This document shows positions 8,774-22,222 of a stretch of 64,000 bases of DNA, piece after piece. The translations under genes and the position numbers were made by a program. Position 1 is the first letter of the stretch. Every line of letters begins with the position of its first letter. The DNA is taken from NCBI RefSeq assembly GCF_014358015.1, contig NZ_JACONV010000019.1:20186-84185 (forward strand). The letters run 5' to 3'. The notes beneath the pieces were generated by a model, which saw nothing but the letters and a program-made list of their open reading frames with translations, was not told where the DNA came from and did no database searches. Source of the DNA: Pseudomonas triticifolii. Its GTDB lineage: Bacteria; Pseudomonadota; Gammaproteobacteria; Pseudomonadales; Pseudomonadaceae.

Positions 8774-8905
8774 GGCTTTTGGATTTCCAGAAAAAATAAT
8801 AGGTTAAGCGCAGGCATTTACAAATGAACACGCCTTGAAGCTTTCTCAAACGAAAAAAACGCTGGGCATTATAAGCATTTTTCGTCCCCAAGCGTGATTT
8901 GCGCT

Positions 8906-8926
8906 ACTGTCAAGGCTGCCGACAGT
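8906..8926. promoter_or_regulatory. Inverted repeat in the mrcA-pilM divergent spacer
   Basis: ACTGTC and GACAGT are separated by nine bases, midway in the 206-bp spacer between divergent mrcA and pilM. This could be a regulator site or a weak hairpin in the pilM leader. It is recorded only as a visible dyad; no binding protein can be named. Confidence 0.3.
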
Positions 8927-8979
8927 GACGTCGACCCGAAATAACTCCGTAAGTGACGGAAACTCATAGGAATCAGGTT

Positions 8980-10044
8980 GTGTTCGAACTCTTCAGTAAG
9001 AAGGCCAACACCCTTCTAGGGATCGATATTAGCTCCACCTCGGTAAAACTCCTTGAATTGAGTCGCTCCGGAAATCGCTACAAAGTCGAGTCTTACGCCG
9101 TCGAGCCGCTGCCTGCCAATGCCGTGGTCGAGAAGAACATTGCCGAGCTCGAAGGGGTCGGCCAGGCGCTGTCACGGGTTATCGTGAAGGCCAAGACCAG
9201 CGCCAGAATCGTGGCGGTGGCCGTGGCAGGTTCCGCGGTCATCACCAAGACCATCGAGATGGATGCCGGCCTGTCGGACGACGACATGGAGAACCAGCTC
9301 AAGCTCGAAGCCGACCAATACATTCCCTATCCGCTGGAAGAAGTCGCCATCGATTTCGAGGTGCAGGGCTATTCGGTGCGCAACCCCGAGCGTGTCGAGG
9401 TGCTGCTGGCGGCCTGTCGCAAGGAGAACGTCGAAGTTCGCGAGGCCGCGCTGGCATTGGCCGGGCTGACCGCGCGCGTCGTCGACGTCGAGGCTTATGC
9501 GCTGGAACGTTCGTTCGGCCTGCTGGCGACGCAATTGGGCAATGGCCATGACGAGCTGACCGTCGCTGTCGTCGACATCGGCGCGACCATGACCACCCTG
9601 AGCGTACTGCACCACGGCCGCATCATTTATACCCGCGAGCAACTGTTTGGCGGGCGACAGCTGACGGATGAGATCCAGCGGCGCTATGGCCTTTCGATGG
9701 AAGAAGCCGGCCTTGCGAAAAAGCAGGGCGGCCTGCCTGACGATTACGTCAGCGAGGTGCTGGAACCTTTCAAGGATGCATTGGTGCAACAGGTCTCGCG
9801 TTCCCTGCAGTTCTTCTTCGCGGCAGGTCAGTACAACTCTGTGGATCACATCATGCTGGCAGGCGGCACGGCTTCGATTTCAGGGCTTGAACATTTGATT
9901 CAGCGTCGTCTTGGCACGCCGACCCAGGTAGCCAACCCGTTTGCTGACATGGCACTGAGTTCCAAGGTCAATGCCGGTGCGCTGGCCAGCGATGCACCAG
10001 CCTTGATGATCGCGTGCGGTCTGGCTTTGAGGAGCTTTGACTGA
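8980..10044 (+). CDS. pilM: Type IV pilus assembly ATPase-fold protein PilM
   Basis: PilM is a cytoplasmic actin/FtsA-like protein that binds the PilN N-terminal tail and links the inner-membrane alignment complex to the pilus machinery. The GTG at 8980 (MFELFSKKANTLLGIDISS) gives 354 aa, the P. aeruginosa length, and has AGGAATCAGG upstream; a GTG 27 bp earlier is less likely. Visible features are the phosphate-1 loop GIDISSTSVKLLEL, the phosphate-2 region VVDIGATMTTLSVL and the adenosine motif MLAGGTASISGLEHLI. First gene of pilMNOPQ; its stop overlaps the pilN start (TGATGG). Confidence 0.97.
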   Translation: MFELFSKKANTLLGIDISSTSVKLLELSRSGNRYKVESYAVEPLPANAVVEKNIAELEGVGQALSRVIVKAKTSARIVAVAVAGSAVITKTIEMDAGLSDDDMENQLKLEADQYIPYPLEEVAIDFEVQGYSVRNPERVEVLLAACRKENVEVREAALALAGLTARVVDVEAYALERSFGLLATQLGNGHDELTVAVVDIGATMTTLSVLHHGRIIYTREQLFGGRQLTDEIQRRYGLSMEEAGLAKKQGGLPDDYVSEVLEPFKDALVQQVSRSLQFFFAAGQYNSVDHIMLAGGTASISGLEHLIQRRLGTPTQVANPFADMALSSKVNAGALASDAPALMIACGLALRSFD

Positions 10045-10616
10045 TGGCACGGATCAACTTACTGCCCTGGCGTGAAGAATTACGCGAAGAACGAAAGAAG
10101 CGTTTCCTGACCGCACTGGTCGGCGTGCTTGTGATCTCTGTCGGGATTCTGTTCCTGATTGATCGTTTCGTCAGCGCAGCCATCGACCAGCAGTTGGCGC
10201 GCAATGCCTTTTTGCAGAAAGAGGTTGCGCTGGTCGACACCCGCATCAAGGAGATCGGCGATCTGAAAGCGCGTCGCAAACAGCTGCTGGAGCGTATGAA
10301 AATCATCCAGGACCTGCAGGGCAACCGTCCCGTCACAGGTCGGGTGTTCGACCAGCTGGCTCGTACGCTGCCCGATGGCGTGTATTTCTCAGAAGTCAAA
10401 ATGACCGACAAAATGATCGCCATCACCGGCGCTGCCGAATCCAACAACCGTGTCTCGGACCTCATGCGCAACCTTGAAGCCTCCGACTGGCTGGAGGCAC
10501 CGAGCCTGACTGAAGTGAAGGCCACTACGGCTGGCGCTGTCGATCAGGCGAACGTCTTTCAGCTGACCGTGCGCCAGACCCAGCCTCAGGCTGCTGCCGA
10601 AGGAGCCAGGCCATGA
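10044..10616 (+). CDS. pilN: Type IV pilus inner-membrane protein PilN
   Basis: PilN is a bitopic inner-membrane protein whose short cytoplasmic N-terminus binds PilM and whose periplasmic ferredoxin-like domain pairs with PilO. The 190-aa product begins MARINLLPWREELREERKKR, containing the conserved INLLPWR PilM-binding motif. It then has a single membrane helix (FLTALVGVLVISVGILFLI) and a periplasmic coiled region and domain. Start and stop overlap pilM and pilO by one and four bases, indicating translational coupling. Confidence 0.96.
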   Translation: MARINLLPWREELREERKKRFLTALVGVLVISVGILFLIDRFVSAAIDQQLARNAFLQKEVALVDTRIKEIGDLKARRKQLLERMKIIQDLQGNRPVTGRVFDQLARTLPDGVYFSEVKMTDKMIAITGAAESNNRVSDLMRNLEASDWLEAPSLTEVKATTAGAVDQANVFQLTVRQTQPQAAAEGARP

Positions 10617-11236
10617 GCATGACCGAATGGCTGGAAGGGCTTCGCAAGGTCGACATCAACGAGCTTGACCTGAGCAACATGGGTTCATGGCCAGCTGCGG
10701 TGAAGGCCATTTCAGGCATGCTGGTTGCGGTGTTGATCTTCGCACTGGGCTATTTCCTGTTTATTCAGGACCTGGAAGCCCAACTGACGGGTGCGCAGGC
10801 AAGCGAAGCTTCGCTCAAGGAGCAGTTCACCACCAAGGCGTTCCAGGCTGCGAACCTTGAGCCCTACAAGAAACAGATGGAAGAGATGGAAAACACCTTC
10901 GGTGCCCTGCTGCGGCAACTGCCCAGCGACACCGAAGTGCCGGGCCTGCTCGAAGACATCACGCGAACCGGGCTGGGAAGCGGCCTGGAGTTCGAGGAAA
11001 TCAAGCTGTTGCCCGAAGCCGTCCAGCAGTTCTATATCGAATTGCCGATACAGATCACCGTGGTGGGTGGTTATCACGATCTTGCGACCTTCGTCAGCGG
11101 CGTGGCCAGCCTGCCGCGGATCGTGACGCTGCATGATTTCGACATCAAACCGGTTGATCCCAAGGTGTCCGGCAAGCTGCGCATGAGCATCCTGGCCAAG
11201 ACCTACCGCTACAACGATGAAGGGCTGAAGAAATGA
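10613..11236 (+). CDS. pilO: Type IV pilus inner-membrane protein PilO
   Basis: PilO forms heterodimers with PilN and, with PilP, connects the inner-membrane platform to the PilQ secretin. The 207-aa protein has one transmembrane helix (about residues 24-45, AVKAISGMLVAVLIFALGYFLFI), a periplasmic coiled-coil (QLTGAQASEASLKEQF...) and a ferredoxin-like C-terminal domain with GGYHDLATFVSGVASLPRIVTLHDF. It overlaps pilN by four bases and pilP by four bases. Confidence 0.96.
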   Translation: MSMTEWLEGLRKVDINELDLSNMGSWPAAVKAISGMLVAVLIFALGYFLFIQDLEAQLTGAQASEASLKEQFTTKAFQAANLEPYKKQMEEMENTFGALLRQLPSDTEVPGLLEDITRTGLGSGLEFEEIKLLPEAVQQFYIELPIQITVVGGYHDLATFVSGVASLPRIVTLHDFDIKPVDPKVSGKLRMSILAKTYRYNDEGLKK

Positions 11237-11760
11237 GGGTGGCGCGTATGTTGTGCGTCAGTGCGGCCCTGACAGGGCTGGCCGGCTGTGGCGGTGACAA
11301 GGATTTTGCCGATCTGAGCGAGTTCGTGGCTCAGGCCCAGGCGCGTCCCAGCGGCACCATCGAGGCGTTGCCCAAGTTTCGGGCGTATGAAGCGTTCACC
11401 TATAACGCGGCGAGCCTGCGCAGTCCGTTTCAGCCAGCCATCAAGCTGGATATGCTCAACCGTCAGAAGGGTTCGCGGCTGGTCGCGCCGGATCTGAACC
11501 GGGTCAGGCAGTTCCTTGAAGGATTCAATATCGAAGCGTTCGAGATGGTCGGGACCATCGGTAACGAGTCGGGTACGTTCGCCTTGCTGCGCGGAGCCGG
11601 AGGGGTTCACCGGGTCAAGGTGGGAGATTACATAGGTCGTAATAACGGCCGGATTGTGTCGGTCAGCGATGCGCAGGTCGATGTGATTGAAATTGTTCCT
11701 GATGGAGAGGGGGCCTGGCTTGAAAGGCCGCGCAGTATTTCCCTCAAAGAACGCTCATGA
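11233..11760 (+). CDS. pilP: Type IV pilus lipoprotein PilP
   Basis: PilP is an inner-membrane lipoprotein bridging PilNO and the periplasmic N-domains of PilQ. The 175-aa product has a lipoprotein signal (MRVARMLCVSAALTGLAGC, lipidated Cys19). A disordered linker follows with a segment FRAYEAFTYNAASLRSPF that matches the family. A C-terminal beta-sandwich (VGTIGNESGTFALLRGAGGVHRVKVGDYIGRNNGRI) completes it. It overlaps pilQ's first possible start by four bases. Confidence 0.95.
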   Translation: MRVARMLCVSAALTGLAGCGGDKDFADLSEFVAQAQARPSGTIEALPKFRAYEAFTYNAASLRSPFQPAIKLDMLNRQKGSRLVAPDLNRVRQFLEGFNIEAFEMVGTIGNESGTFALLRGAGGVHRVKVGDYIGRNNGRIVSVSDAQVDVIEIVPDGEGAWLERPRSISLKERS

Positions 11761-13907
11761 AGTGGGCAAGGCCAAGCATGCAAAGCACCGCACAACGGAA
11801 ATTGATCATGACCCGGATTCTCTCGATTATCGGCGTGTCGTTATGGATAGCGATGATGTCGCCGGTTCTCCAGGCGGCCAACCTCAAGACCCTGGACGTT
11901 GCTGCGCTGCCGGGTGACCGGATCGAGCTCAAGCTTGCATTCGATTCGCCGGTGCCAGCCCCGCGTGGCTACACGACCGAGCAGCCGGCGCGCATTGCGC
12001 TGGACCTGCCAGGCGTGACCAGTCAGCTTGCAACCAAAAGCCGTGATCTGGGTGCGGGCAACGCACGCAGCGTGGTCGTGGTTCAGGCACAGGATCGTAC
12101 GCGGGTCATCATCAACCTGACGTCGCTGTCGCCGTACAGCTCGCGGGTCGAAGGCAATAATCTGTTCGTGGTGATCGGTCAGGGCGCCGCTGCCGCCCAG
12201 GCCTCGCAGCCCAGTACCGCCAAGGGCGCTGTCAGGGTTGCAGTACCACCGCCCACGCCAGCTTCTGCGCGGCCTTATGTGCCTGCCGGTGCGCGGGCCA
12301 TTCGCAACGTCGACTTCCAGCGCGGTGAGCTGGGCGAAGGCAATGTGATCATCGACTTGAGTAACGCCAGCATCGCGCCGGACATTCAGGAGCAGGGCGG
12401 CAAGATCCGTGTGGACTTTGCCAAGACCCAGTTGCCCGATCCACTGCGTGTGCGCCTGGACGTCAAGGATTTCGCCACCCCGGTGCAGTTCGTGAGCGCC
12501 ACCGCCTCGGGCGACAAGGCGAGCATCTCCATCGAGCCGTCCGGTGCGTTCGACTATTCGGCCTTCCAGACCGAAAACAAGCTGACCATCAGTGTGCGTC
12601 CATTGACCAATGAGGACGTGGACCGACGTGCCGCCGACAAGCCGGTGTATACCGGCGAAAAGCTGTCACTCAACTTTCAGGACATCGACGTGCGTTCGGT
12701 GCTGCAGTTGATCGCCGATTTCACCAACCTCAATCTGGTTGCCAGTGACACGGTTCAGGGCGGCATCACCCTGCGACTGCAGAACGTGCCGTGGGATCAG
12801 GCGCTGGACCTGGTGCTCAAGACCAAAGGGCTGGACAAGCGCAAGGTCGGTAGCGTGTTGCTGGTCGCGCCCGCCGACGAGATTGCCGCCCGTGAGCGTC
12901 AGGAGCTGGAATCGCTCAAGCAGATTGCCGAGCTGGCACCGCTACGCCGCGAACTGCTGCAGGTCAACTACGCCAAGGCAGGCGACATCGCCAAGCTGTT
13001 TCAGTCGGTCACCAGTGCCGAGTCCAAGACCGACGAGCGCGGTTCCATCACCGTGGATGAGCGTACCAACAACATCATTGCCTACCAGACTCAGGACCGT
13101 CTGGACGAGTTGCGCCGCATTGTGTCGCAACTCGACATTCCGGTACGTCAGGTCATGATCGAGGCGCGCATCGTCGAGGCCAACGTCGACTATGACAAGC
13201 AGATCGGCGTGCGCTGGGGCGGTCGGACCGATCGGTCTCGCAAGTGGAGCATTGGCGGTCTCGATGATAACGGCGATGAAGCAGGCAATACGGGGAACGA
13301 CCTGACCGCGAATATTCCTTTCGTGGATCTGGGGGCACCCGATGCCACGGCTGGCGTTGGCATCGGCTTTCTGACCAATAACGCACTGCTTGACCTTGAA
13401 CTCAGTGCGATGGAAAAAACCGGTAACGGCGAAATCGTCTCCCAGCCCAAGGTCGTGACCTCTGACAAGGAAACCGCCAAGATCCTCAAGGGCACGGAGA
13501 TTCCGTATCAGGAATCCAGCTCGAGCGGTGCCACGACCGTGAGCTTCAAGGAAGCTTCCCTGTCGCTGGAAGTCACCCCGCAGATCACCCCGGACAACCG
13601 CATCATCATGGAGGTCAAGGTCACCAAGGATGAGCCCGACTACCTCAATGCCGTGCTGGGTGTGCCGCCGATCAAGAAAAACGAGGTCAACGCCAAGGTG
13701 CTGATTTCCGACGGCGAGACGATCGTGATTGGTGGTGTGTTCTCCAATACGCAAAGTAAAGTTGTAGAGAAAGTGCCATTTCTCGGTGATGTGCCGTATC
13801 TTGGCCGCCTTTTCAGGCGCGACGTGGTATCAGAGGCAAAATCCGAGCTGTTGGTATTTCTGACACCGCGTATCATGAACAACCAGGCGATTGCTGTGAG
13901 TCGTTGA
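11757..13907 (+). CDS. pilQ: Type IV pilus secretin PilQ
   Basis: PilQ is the outer-membrane secretin through which the type IV pilus passes. The 716-aa frame starts at an ATG overlapping pilP. A better signal peptide (MTRILSIIGVSLWIAMMSPVLQA) begins at the in-frame ATG 11808, so the real start could be 11757, 11778 or 11808. Two AMIN domains (about residues 40-310), N0/N1 secretin domains (LSLNFQDIDVRSVLQLIADFTNLN onward) and the C-terminal secretin beta-barrel domain with VPFLGDVPYLGRLFR are all present. The protein ends SELLVFLTPRIMNNQAIAVSR. Last pil gene before aroK (4-bp gap). Confidence 0.96.
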   Translation: MKWARPSMQSTAQRKLIMTRILSIIGVSLWIAMMSPVLQAANLKTLDVAALPGDRIELKLAFDSPVPAPRGYTTEQPARIALDLPGVTSQLATKSRDLGAGNARSVVVVQAQDRTRVIINLTSLSPYSSRVEGNNLFVVIGQGAAAAQASQPSTAKGAVRVAVPPPTPASARPYVPAGARAIRNVDFQRGELGEGNVIIDLSNASIAPDIQEQGGKIRVDFAKTQLPDPLRVRLDVKDFATPVQFVSATASGDKASISIEPSGAFDYSAFQTENKLTISVRPLTNEDVDRRAADKPVYTGEKLSLNFQDIDVRSVLQLIADFTNLNLVASDTVQGGITLRLQNVPWDQALDLVLKTKGLDKRKVGSVLLVAPADEIAARERQELESLKQIAELAPLRRELLQVNYAKAGDIAKLFQSVTSAESKTDERGSITVDERTNNIIAYQTQDRLDELRRIVSQLDIPVRQVMIEARIVEANVDYDKQIGVRWGGRTDRSRKWSIGGLDDNGDEAGNTGNDLTANIPFVDLGAPDATAGVGIGFLTNNALLDLELSAMEKTGNGEIVSQPKVVTSDKETAKILKGTEIPYQESSSSGATTVSFKEASLSLEVTPQITPDNRIIMEVKVTKDEPDYLNAVLGVPPIKKNEVNAKVLISDGETIVIGGVFSNTQSKVVEKVPFLGDVPYLGRLFRRDVVSEAKSELLVFLTPRIMNNQAIAVSR

Positions 13908-13911
13908 TTCT

Positions 13912-14430
13912 GTGCGAAATTTAATACTTGTGGGGCCGATGGGTGCTGGCAAGAGCACCATCGGCCGTTTGCTTGCCAAAGAGTTGCGACTGCCGTTCAA
14001 GGATTCCGACAAGGAAATCGAGCTGCGTACGGGCGCCAATATTCCCTGGATTTTCGACAAGGAAGGCGAGCCGGGCTTTCGCGACCGTGAGCAGGCCATG
14101 ATTGCCGAACTGTGCGAGGCCGACGGCGTTGTCCTGGCAACGGGCGGCGGTGCAGTCATGCGCAGCGAAAATCGTCAGGCGCTGCATGCAGGCGGGCGCG
14201 TGGTGTACCTGCACGCCTCCGTCGAACAGCAAGTGGGTCGTACGGCGCGTGATCGCAATCGTCCGTTGCTGCGCACGGCAGACCCGGCCCGGGTGCTGGG
14301 TGAATTGCTGGCGATTCGTGACCCGTTGTATAGGGAGATCGCCGATCTGGTGGTCGAAACCGATGAACGGCCGCCCCGTATGGTGGTTCTGGATATTCTG
14401 GCGCGTCTGGCCGAGCTTCCTCCCCGTTAA
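13912..14430 (+). CDS. aroK: Shikimate kinase I
   Basis: AroK phosphorylates shikimate at the 3-hydroxyl in the aromatic amino acid pathway. The 172-aa protein starts with GTG at 13912 (MRNLILVGPMGAGKSTIGRLLA). The Walker A motif is GPMGAGKST; shikimate-binding residues are in DSDKEIE and GFRDRE; the GGGAV loop and the LID RDRNRPLL are present. It follows pilQ by four bases, so it probably shares that transcript, and precedes aroB, the usual gamma-proteobacterial pair. Confidence 0.96.
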   Translation: MRNLILVGPMGAGKSTIGRLLAKELRLPFKDSDKEIELRTGANIPWIFDKEGEPGFRDREQAMIAELCEADGVVLATGGGAVMRSENRQALHAGGRVVYLHASVEQQVGRTARDRNRPLLRTADPARVLGELLAIRDPLYREIADLVVETDERPPRMVVLDILARLAELPPR

Positions 14431-14556
14431 AGCGCGGCCAAAAATGCGCTATCCTCGGCGACCATTAAAAACAGTGATGGTGCAGGCTCCCGGAGCATGG
14501 CTGTCCTGACGCACGCAAGCGTGCAACCGCCCAACCCGTAATCAATGTGGGGACAC

Positions 14557-15660
14557 ATGCAGACACTTAAGGTCGAGCTTGGTGAACGTAGCTATCCGAT
14601 CCATATCGGCGAAGGCCTTCTGGATCGGCTTGAGCTGCTGGCCCCGCACATCGTCGGGCGTCAGGTGGCAATCGTGTCCAACACGACAGTGGCGCCTCTC
14701 TATCTGGAGCGACTGACCCGCACGCTGGCGGGTTACAACGTGCTGCCGATCGTGCTGCCCGATGGCGAGGCATTCAAGAACTGGGAAACCCTGCAGACCA
14801 TTTTCGACGGCCTGCTGACGGCTCGTCATGATCGTCGTACTACCGTGATCGCGCTGGGCGGCGGTGTGATCGGCGACATGGCCGGGTTTGCGGCCGCGTG
14901 TTACCAGCGCGGCGTGAACTTCATTCAGATCCCGACCACCCTGTTGTCACAGGTGGATTCGTCGGTGGGGGGCAAGACCGGTATCAACCACCCGCTGGGC
15001 AAGAACATGGTGGGCGCGTTCTACCAGCCAGGTGTCGTGCTGATCGACACCACGTCGCTCAATACCCTGCCTGCGCGTGAGCTGTCCGCCGGGCTTGCCG
15101 AAGTCATCAAATACGGACTGATCTGCGATGAGCCATTCCTGACCTGGCTCGAAGAGCATGTCGACGCCTTGCGCGGGCTCGATCAGGCTGCGCTGACCAC
15201 GGCTATCGAGCGCTCCTGCGCGGCCAAGGCGCTGGTGGTGGGGGCCGATGAGCGCGAGTCGGGTATCAGGGCGACCTTGAACCTGGGTCACACATTCGGT
15301 CACGCCATCGAGACGCATATGGGCTATGGTGTCTGGCTGCACGGCGAAGCGGTTGCTGCCGGTACGGTCATGGCGCTGGAAATGTCTTCACGCCTGGGCT
15401 GGATCAGTACGCAGGAACGCGACCGAGGCATCCGGCTGTTTCAGCGGGCCGGACTGCCCGTGGTGCCACCACAGGACATGACCGAGGCGCATTTCCTCGA
15501 GCATATGGCTATCGACAAGAAAGTCATCGACGGACGCCTGCGGCTGGTGCTGCTGCGTCGGATGGGTGAAGCGGTTATCACGGACGATTATCCAAAAGAA
15601 GTATTACAGGCCACCCTGGTTGCGGATTACCGCGCCCTGGTGGATCAGCTTAGAGGTTAA
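14557..15660 (+). CDS. aroB: 3-dehydroquinate synthase
   Basis: AroB converts DAHP to 3-dehydroquinate with bound NAD and a divalent metal. The ATG at 14557 (MQTLKVELGERSYPIHIG) with GGGGACAC just upstream gives 367 aa, the expected length; an ATG 12 bases earlier would add four unsupported residues. Family motifs include ALGGGVIGDMAGFAAACYQRG, PTTLLSQVDSSVGGKTGINHPLGKNM, the metal ligand region AEVIKYGLI, and LNLGHTFGHAIE. A 126-bp gap separates it from aroK. Confidence 0.97.
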   Translation: MQTLKVELGERSYPIHIGEGLLDRLELLAPHIVGRQVAIVSNTTVAPLYLERLTRTLAGYNVLPIVLPDGEAFKNWETLQTIFDGLLTARHDRRTTVIALGGGVIGDMAGFAAACYQRGVNFIQIPTTLLSQVDSSVGGKTGINHPLGKNMVGAFYQPGVVLIDTTSLNTLPARELSAGLAEVIKYGLICDEPFLTWLEEHVDALRGLDQAALTTAIERSCAAKALVVGADERESGIRATLNLGHTFGHAIETHMGYGVWLHGEAVAAGTVMALEMSSRLGWISTQERDRGIRLFQRAGLPVVPPQDMTEAHFLEHMAIDKKVIDGRLRLVLLRRMGEAVITDDYPKEVLQATLVADYRALVDQLRG

Positions 15661-15670
15661 CGGAATACCC

Positions 15671-17296
15671 ATGACTAGTTTGCACGCCGACGAGGCCTTC
15701 CTCGGCCATTACCAGTTGAGTCATGACCCCTTTGCAGCGCGGGTACCTGGCTTCAAATTTTTCCCTGCCCAGCGCAAACCCGTGCTGGGACAGTTGCACC
15801 ACCTGGCGCGTTACAGCCAGTTGCTGCTGGCAGTCACCGGGCCTCAGGGCAGCGGCAAGACCCTGCTGCGCCAGGCGTTGGTGGCAAGCACCAACAAACA
15901 ATCGGTTCAGAGCGTGGTCGTTTCCGCACGCGGCGCCAGTGATGCAGCCGGTGTGCTGCAGCAGGTTGCCCAGGCGCTGATTGTTGCCCAGGCCGAAATG
16001 CAGCCGATCCTGTCGCAGGTCGTTCAGCTCGGGCTGACCGGTCAGGAAGTGTATTTGCTGGTTGACGATGCGGAACAACTTGGCGATTCGGCGCTCGAAG
16101 CGTTGCTGGGGCTTGCTGCGGGTACGCCGGAAGGGCGTCCGCATGTGTTCCTGTTTGGCGAGCCATCGCTGCTCGACCGTCTCGATCAGCTGTGTGCCGA
16201 CATGCAGGGTGACGTCGAAGGCGAACGCTTTCACGTCATCGAGCTGCAACCTTATACGGAAGAAGAAACCCGGGAATATCTGGCTCAGCGTCTGGAGGGT
16301 GCAGGGCAGGGAATCGCATTGTTTACTGCCGACCAGATCACCGATATCCATGAACAGTCCGATGGCTGGCCTGGGGCGATCAACCAGGTGGCCCGCGATT
16401 CAATGATCGAGGCGATGATCGCAAGTCGTTCTGCGGTCAAGCGTCCAAGTGTGGGGTTCAACATGCCGAAAAAACACGTATTGGCTCTGGGTGCCGTCGT
16501 TATCGTAGCCGTGGCAGCAGCTGTGCTGATCCCGGGTCGTGGCGACAAGACCGGCACACCGGCCAATGCCCCTGCTTCTGCCCAGGCACAACTGCCTCTG
16601 GGTCAGGGCACGCCATCTGCTCAGCAGTCGAACAATGGTGGTCCGGCCATCGAGTTCGCGGGCAATTCACAGCCAATGCCGTTGCCGCTGGTCGGTAACT
16701 CGCAGCCTGTCATGCGCGGCCCGCTGGCCGAGGCAGCAGGCTCGGGTGATACAGACGAAGACGCAGTGCCGATGGGTTCGCCTGCTCAGCCTGCAACCGT
16801 GACCACCACTGCGCCGCCTGCTGGCGTTCCTGCTGGCCAGGCTGCGCCGCAGACGCCGCGTTCGTCCATTCCAGCACCAACACCGGCAGTGCCTGCCGCG
16901 CCGGTCGCCAAGCCTGCACCTGCGCCGACTCAGGTGGCCACCGCCAAGCCAGCGCCAGCTGCTGCCGCCAAGCCTGCCGAAAAACCGGCTGCTGCCAAGC
17001 CTGCGGCCGGTGGTAACTGGTACAGCGGTCAGGCTCCAGGCCACTACGTGGTGCAGATCCTCGGCACCAGCTCCGAAGCCACCGCTCAGGCCTACGTTGC
17101 GGAGCAGGGCGGCGAATACCGTTACTTCAAGAAAACCCTGCAGGGCAAGCCGCTGTATGTGGTGACTTACGGTAATTTTTCTGACCGTGCTGCCGCCCTG
17201 GCAGCCATCAAGGTATTGCCAGCCAAGGTTCAGGCTGGTAAACCTTGGCCTCGTACTGTCGCCAGCATCCAACAAGAGCTTGGCGCCACTCGCTGA
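15671..17296 (+). CDS. DamX-like AAA ATPase with SPOR domain
   Basis: This 541-aa protein combines an N-terminal ExeA/GspA-type AAA ATPase with a single membrane helix and a C-terminal peptidoglycan-binding SPOR domain. The P-loop is TGPQGSGKTLLRQALV and Walker B is VYLLVDDAEQLGD. The helix is HVLALGAVVIVAVAAAVLIPG (about residues 277-297). A Pro/Ala-rich periplasmic linker of about 150 residues precedes the SPOR domain (HYVVQILGTSSEATAQAYVAEQGGEYRYFKK). The start ATG 15671 lies 11 bp after aroB; the upstream extension overlaps aroB in another frame and was rejected. The aroKB-damX order matches E. coli, where DamX is a septal protein; the ATPase part makes this the Pseudomonas version. The cell-division role is inferred. 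Confidence 0.9.
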   Translation: MTSLHADEAFLGHYQLSHDPFAARVPGFKFFPAQRKPVLGQLHHLARYSQLLLAVTGPQGSGKTLLRQALVASTNKQSVQSVVVSARGASDAAGVLQQVAQALIVAQAEMQPILSQVVQLGLTGQEVYLLVDDAEQLGDSALEALLGLAAGTPEGRPHVFLFGEPSLLDRLDQLCADMQGDVEGERFHVIELQPYTEEETREYLAQRLEGAGQGIALFTADQITDIHEQSDGWPGAINQVARDSMIEAMIASRSAVKRPSVGFNMPKKHVLALGAVVIVAVAAAVLIPGRGDKTGTPANAPASAQAQLPLGQGTPSAQQSNNGGPAIEFAGNSQPMPLPLVGNSQPVMRGPLAEAAGSGDTDEDAVPMGSPAQPATVTTTAPPAGVPAGQAAPQTPRSSIPAPTPAVPAAPVAKPAPAPTQVATAKPAPAAAAKPAEKPAAAKPAAGGNWYSGQAPGHYVVQILGTSSEATAQAYVAEQGGEYRYFKKTLQGKPLYVVTYGNFSDRAAALAAIKVLPAKVQAGKPWPRTVASIQQELGATR

Positions 17297-17302
17297 AGTC
17301 GC

Positions 17303-17378
17303 AGCGGCCCTATCCGGGCCGCTCACCCGGCAAACCTGACTTTACCCGCTTGAGCGCGCCGCCTTTTCGGGGCGCGCC
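17303..17378 (+). terminator. Two GC-rich hairpins after damX-like gene
   Basis: A perfect AGCGGCCC/GGGCCGCT stem (17303-17323) is followed by a GCGCGCC/GGCGCGC stem (about 17354-17377). Neither has a strong T-run, so they may act as weak terminators or mRNA-stabilising structures. The remainder of the 359-bp spacer before gltB is the gltB promoter and leader. Confidence 0.4.
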
Positions 17379-17517
17379 TTGTGGCGTCTGCGTTACAAAC
17401 GCTCCGCAGTCTCAGTCGCTTCAGTCAGATTCTTCAAGAAATACTTTGACTACCACAGCGACCCGCTTTAAAACTTTCATAATTGCGACATTGATTATCC
17501 ACCAATCGTCGTTAAAT

Positions 17518-17546
17518 TTGTGAGCCCCAGTATCGCTGTGTACAAT
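17518..17546 (+). promoter_or_regulatory. Sigma70 promoter of gltBD
   Basis: TTGTGA (17518-17523) and TACAAT (17541-17546) are separated by exactly 17 bp, a strong sigma70 match. The predicted start near 17553 would give a leader of about 100 nt before gltB. Confidence 0.65.
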
Positions 17547-17655
17547 GACCTCCGTTTTGCCTGTCCGAAGCTGGCGTACGTTCGGCGTGTCAGGTAATTG
17601 GTTGAATTAAAAGGAAATTTGCCTCGCATAGAGGCAGCCTGGTGAGAAAGTGTCT

Positions 17656-22101
<4,446 letters not shown>

Positions 22102-22175
22102 GCGCAACTGCACGCGGCGTGTTTCACGCCGCACGACCACAGCAGTGCGCGAATGCCTGCGAACATGATTTCCTG

Positions 22176-22202
22176 CAGCTTCAGGGTCATAGCCTGAAGC
22201 TG
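22176..22202 (+). promoter_or_regulatory. Intercistronic stem-loop between gltB and gltD
   Basis: A perfect 10-bp stem (CAGCTTCAGG/CCTGAAGCTG, 7-nt loop) ends 20 bp upstream of the gltD start. No T-run follows, so it looks more like an mRNA-stability or translation-control element than a terminator. Confidence 0.6.
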
Positions 22203-22222
22203 TCGTGTAGAGGTTCTAGAGA

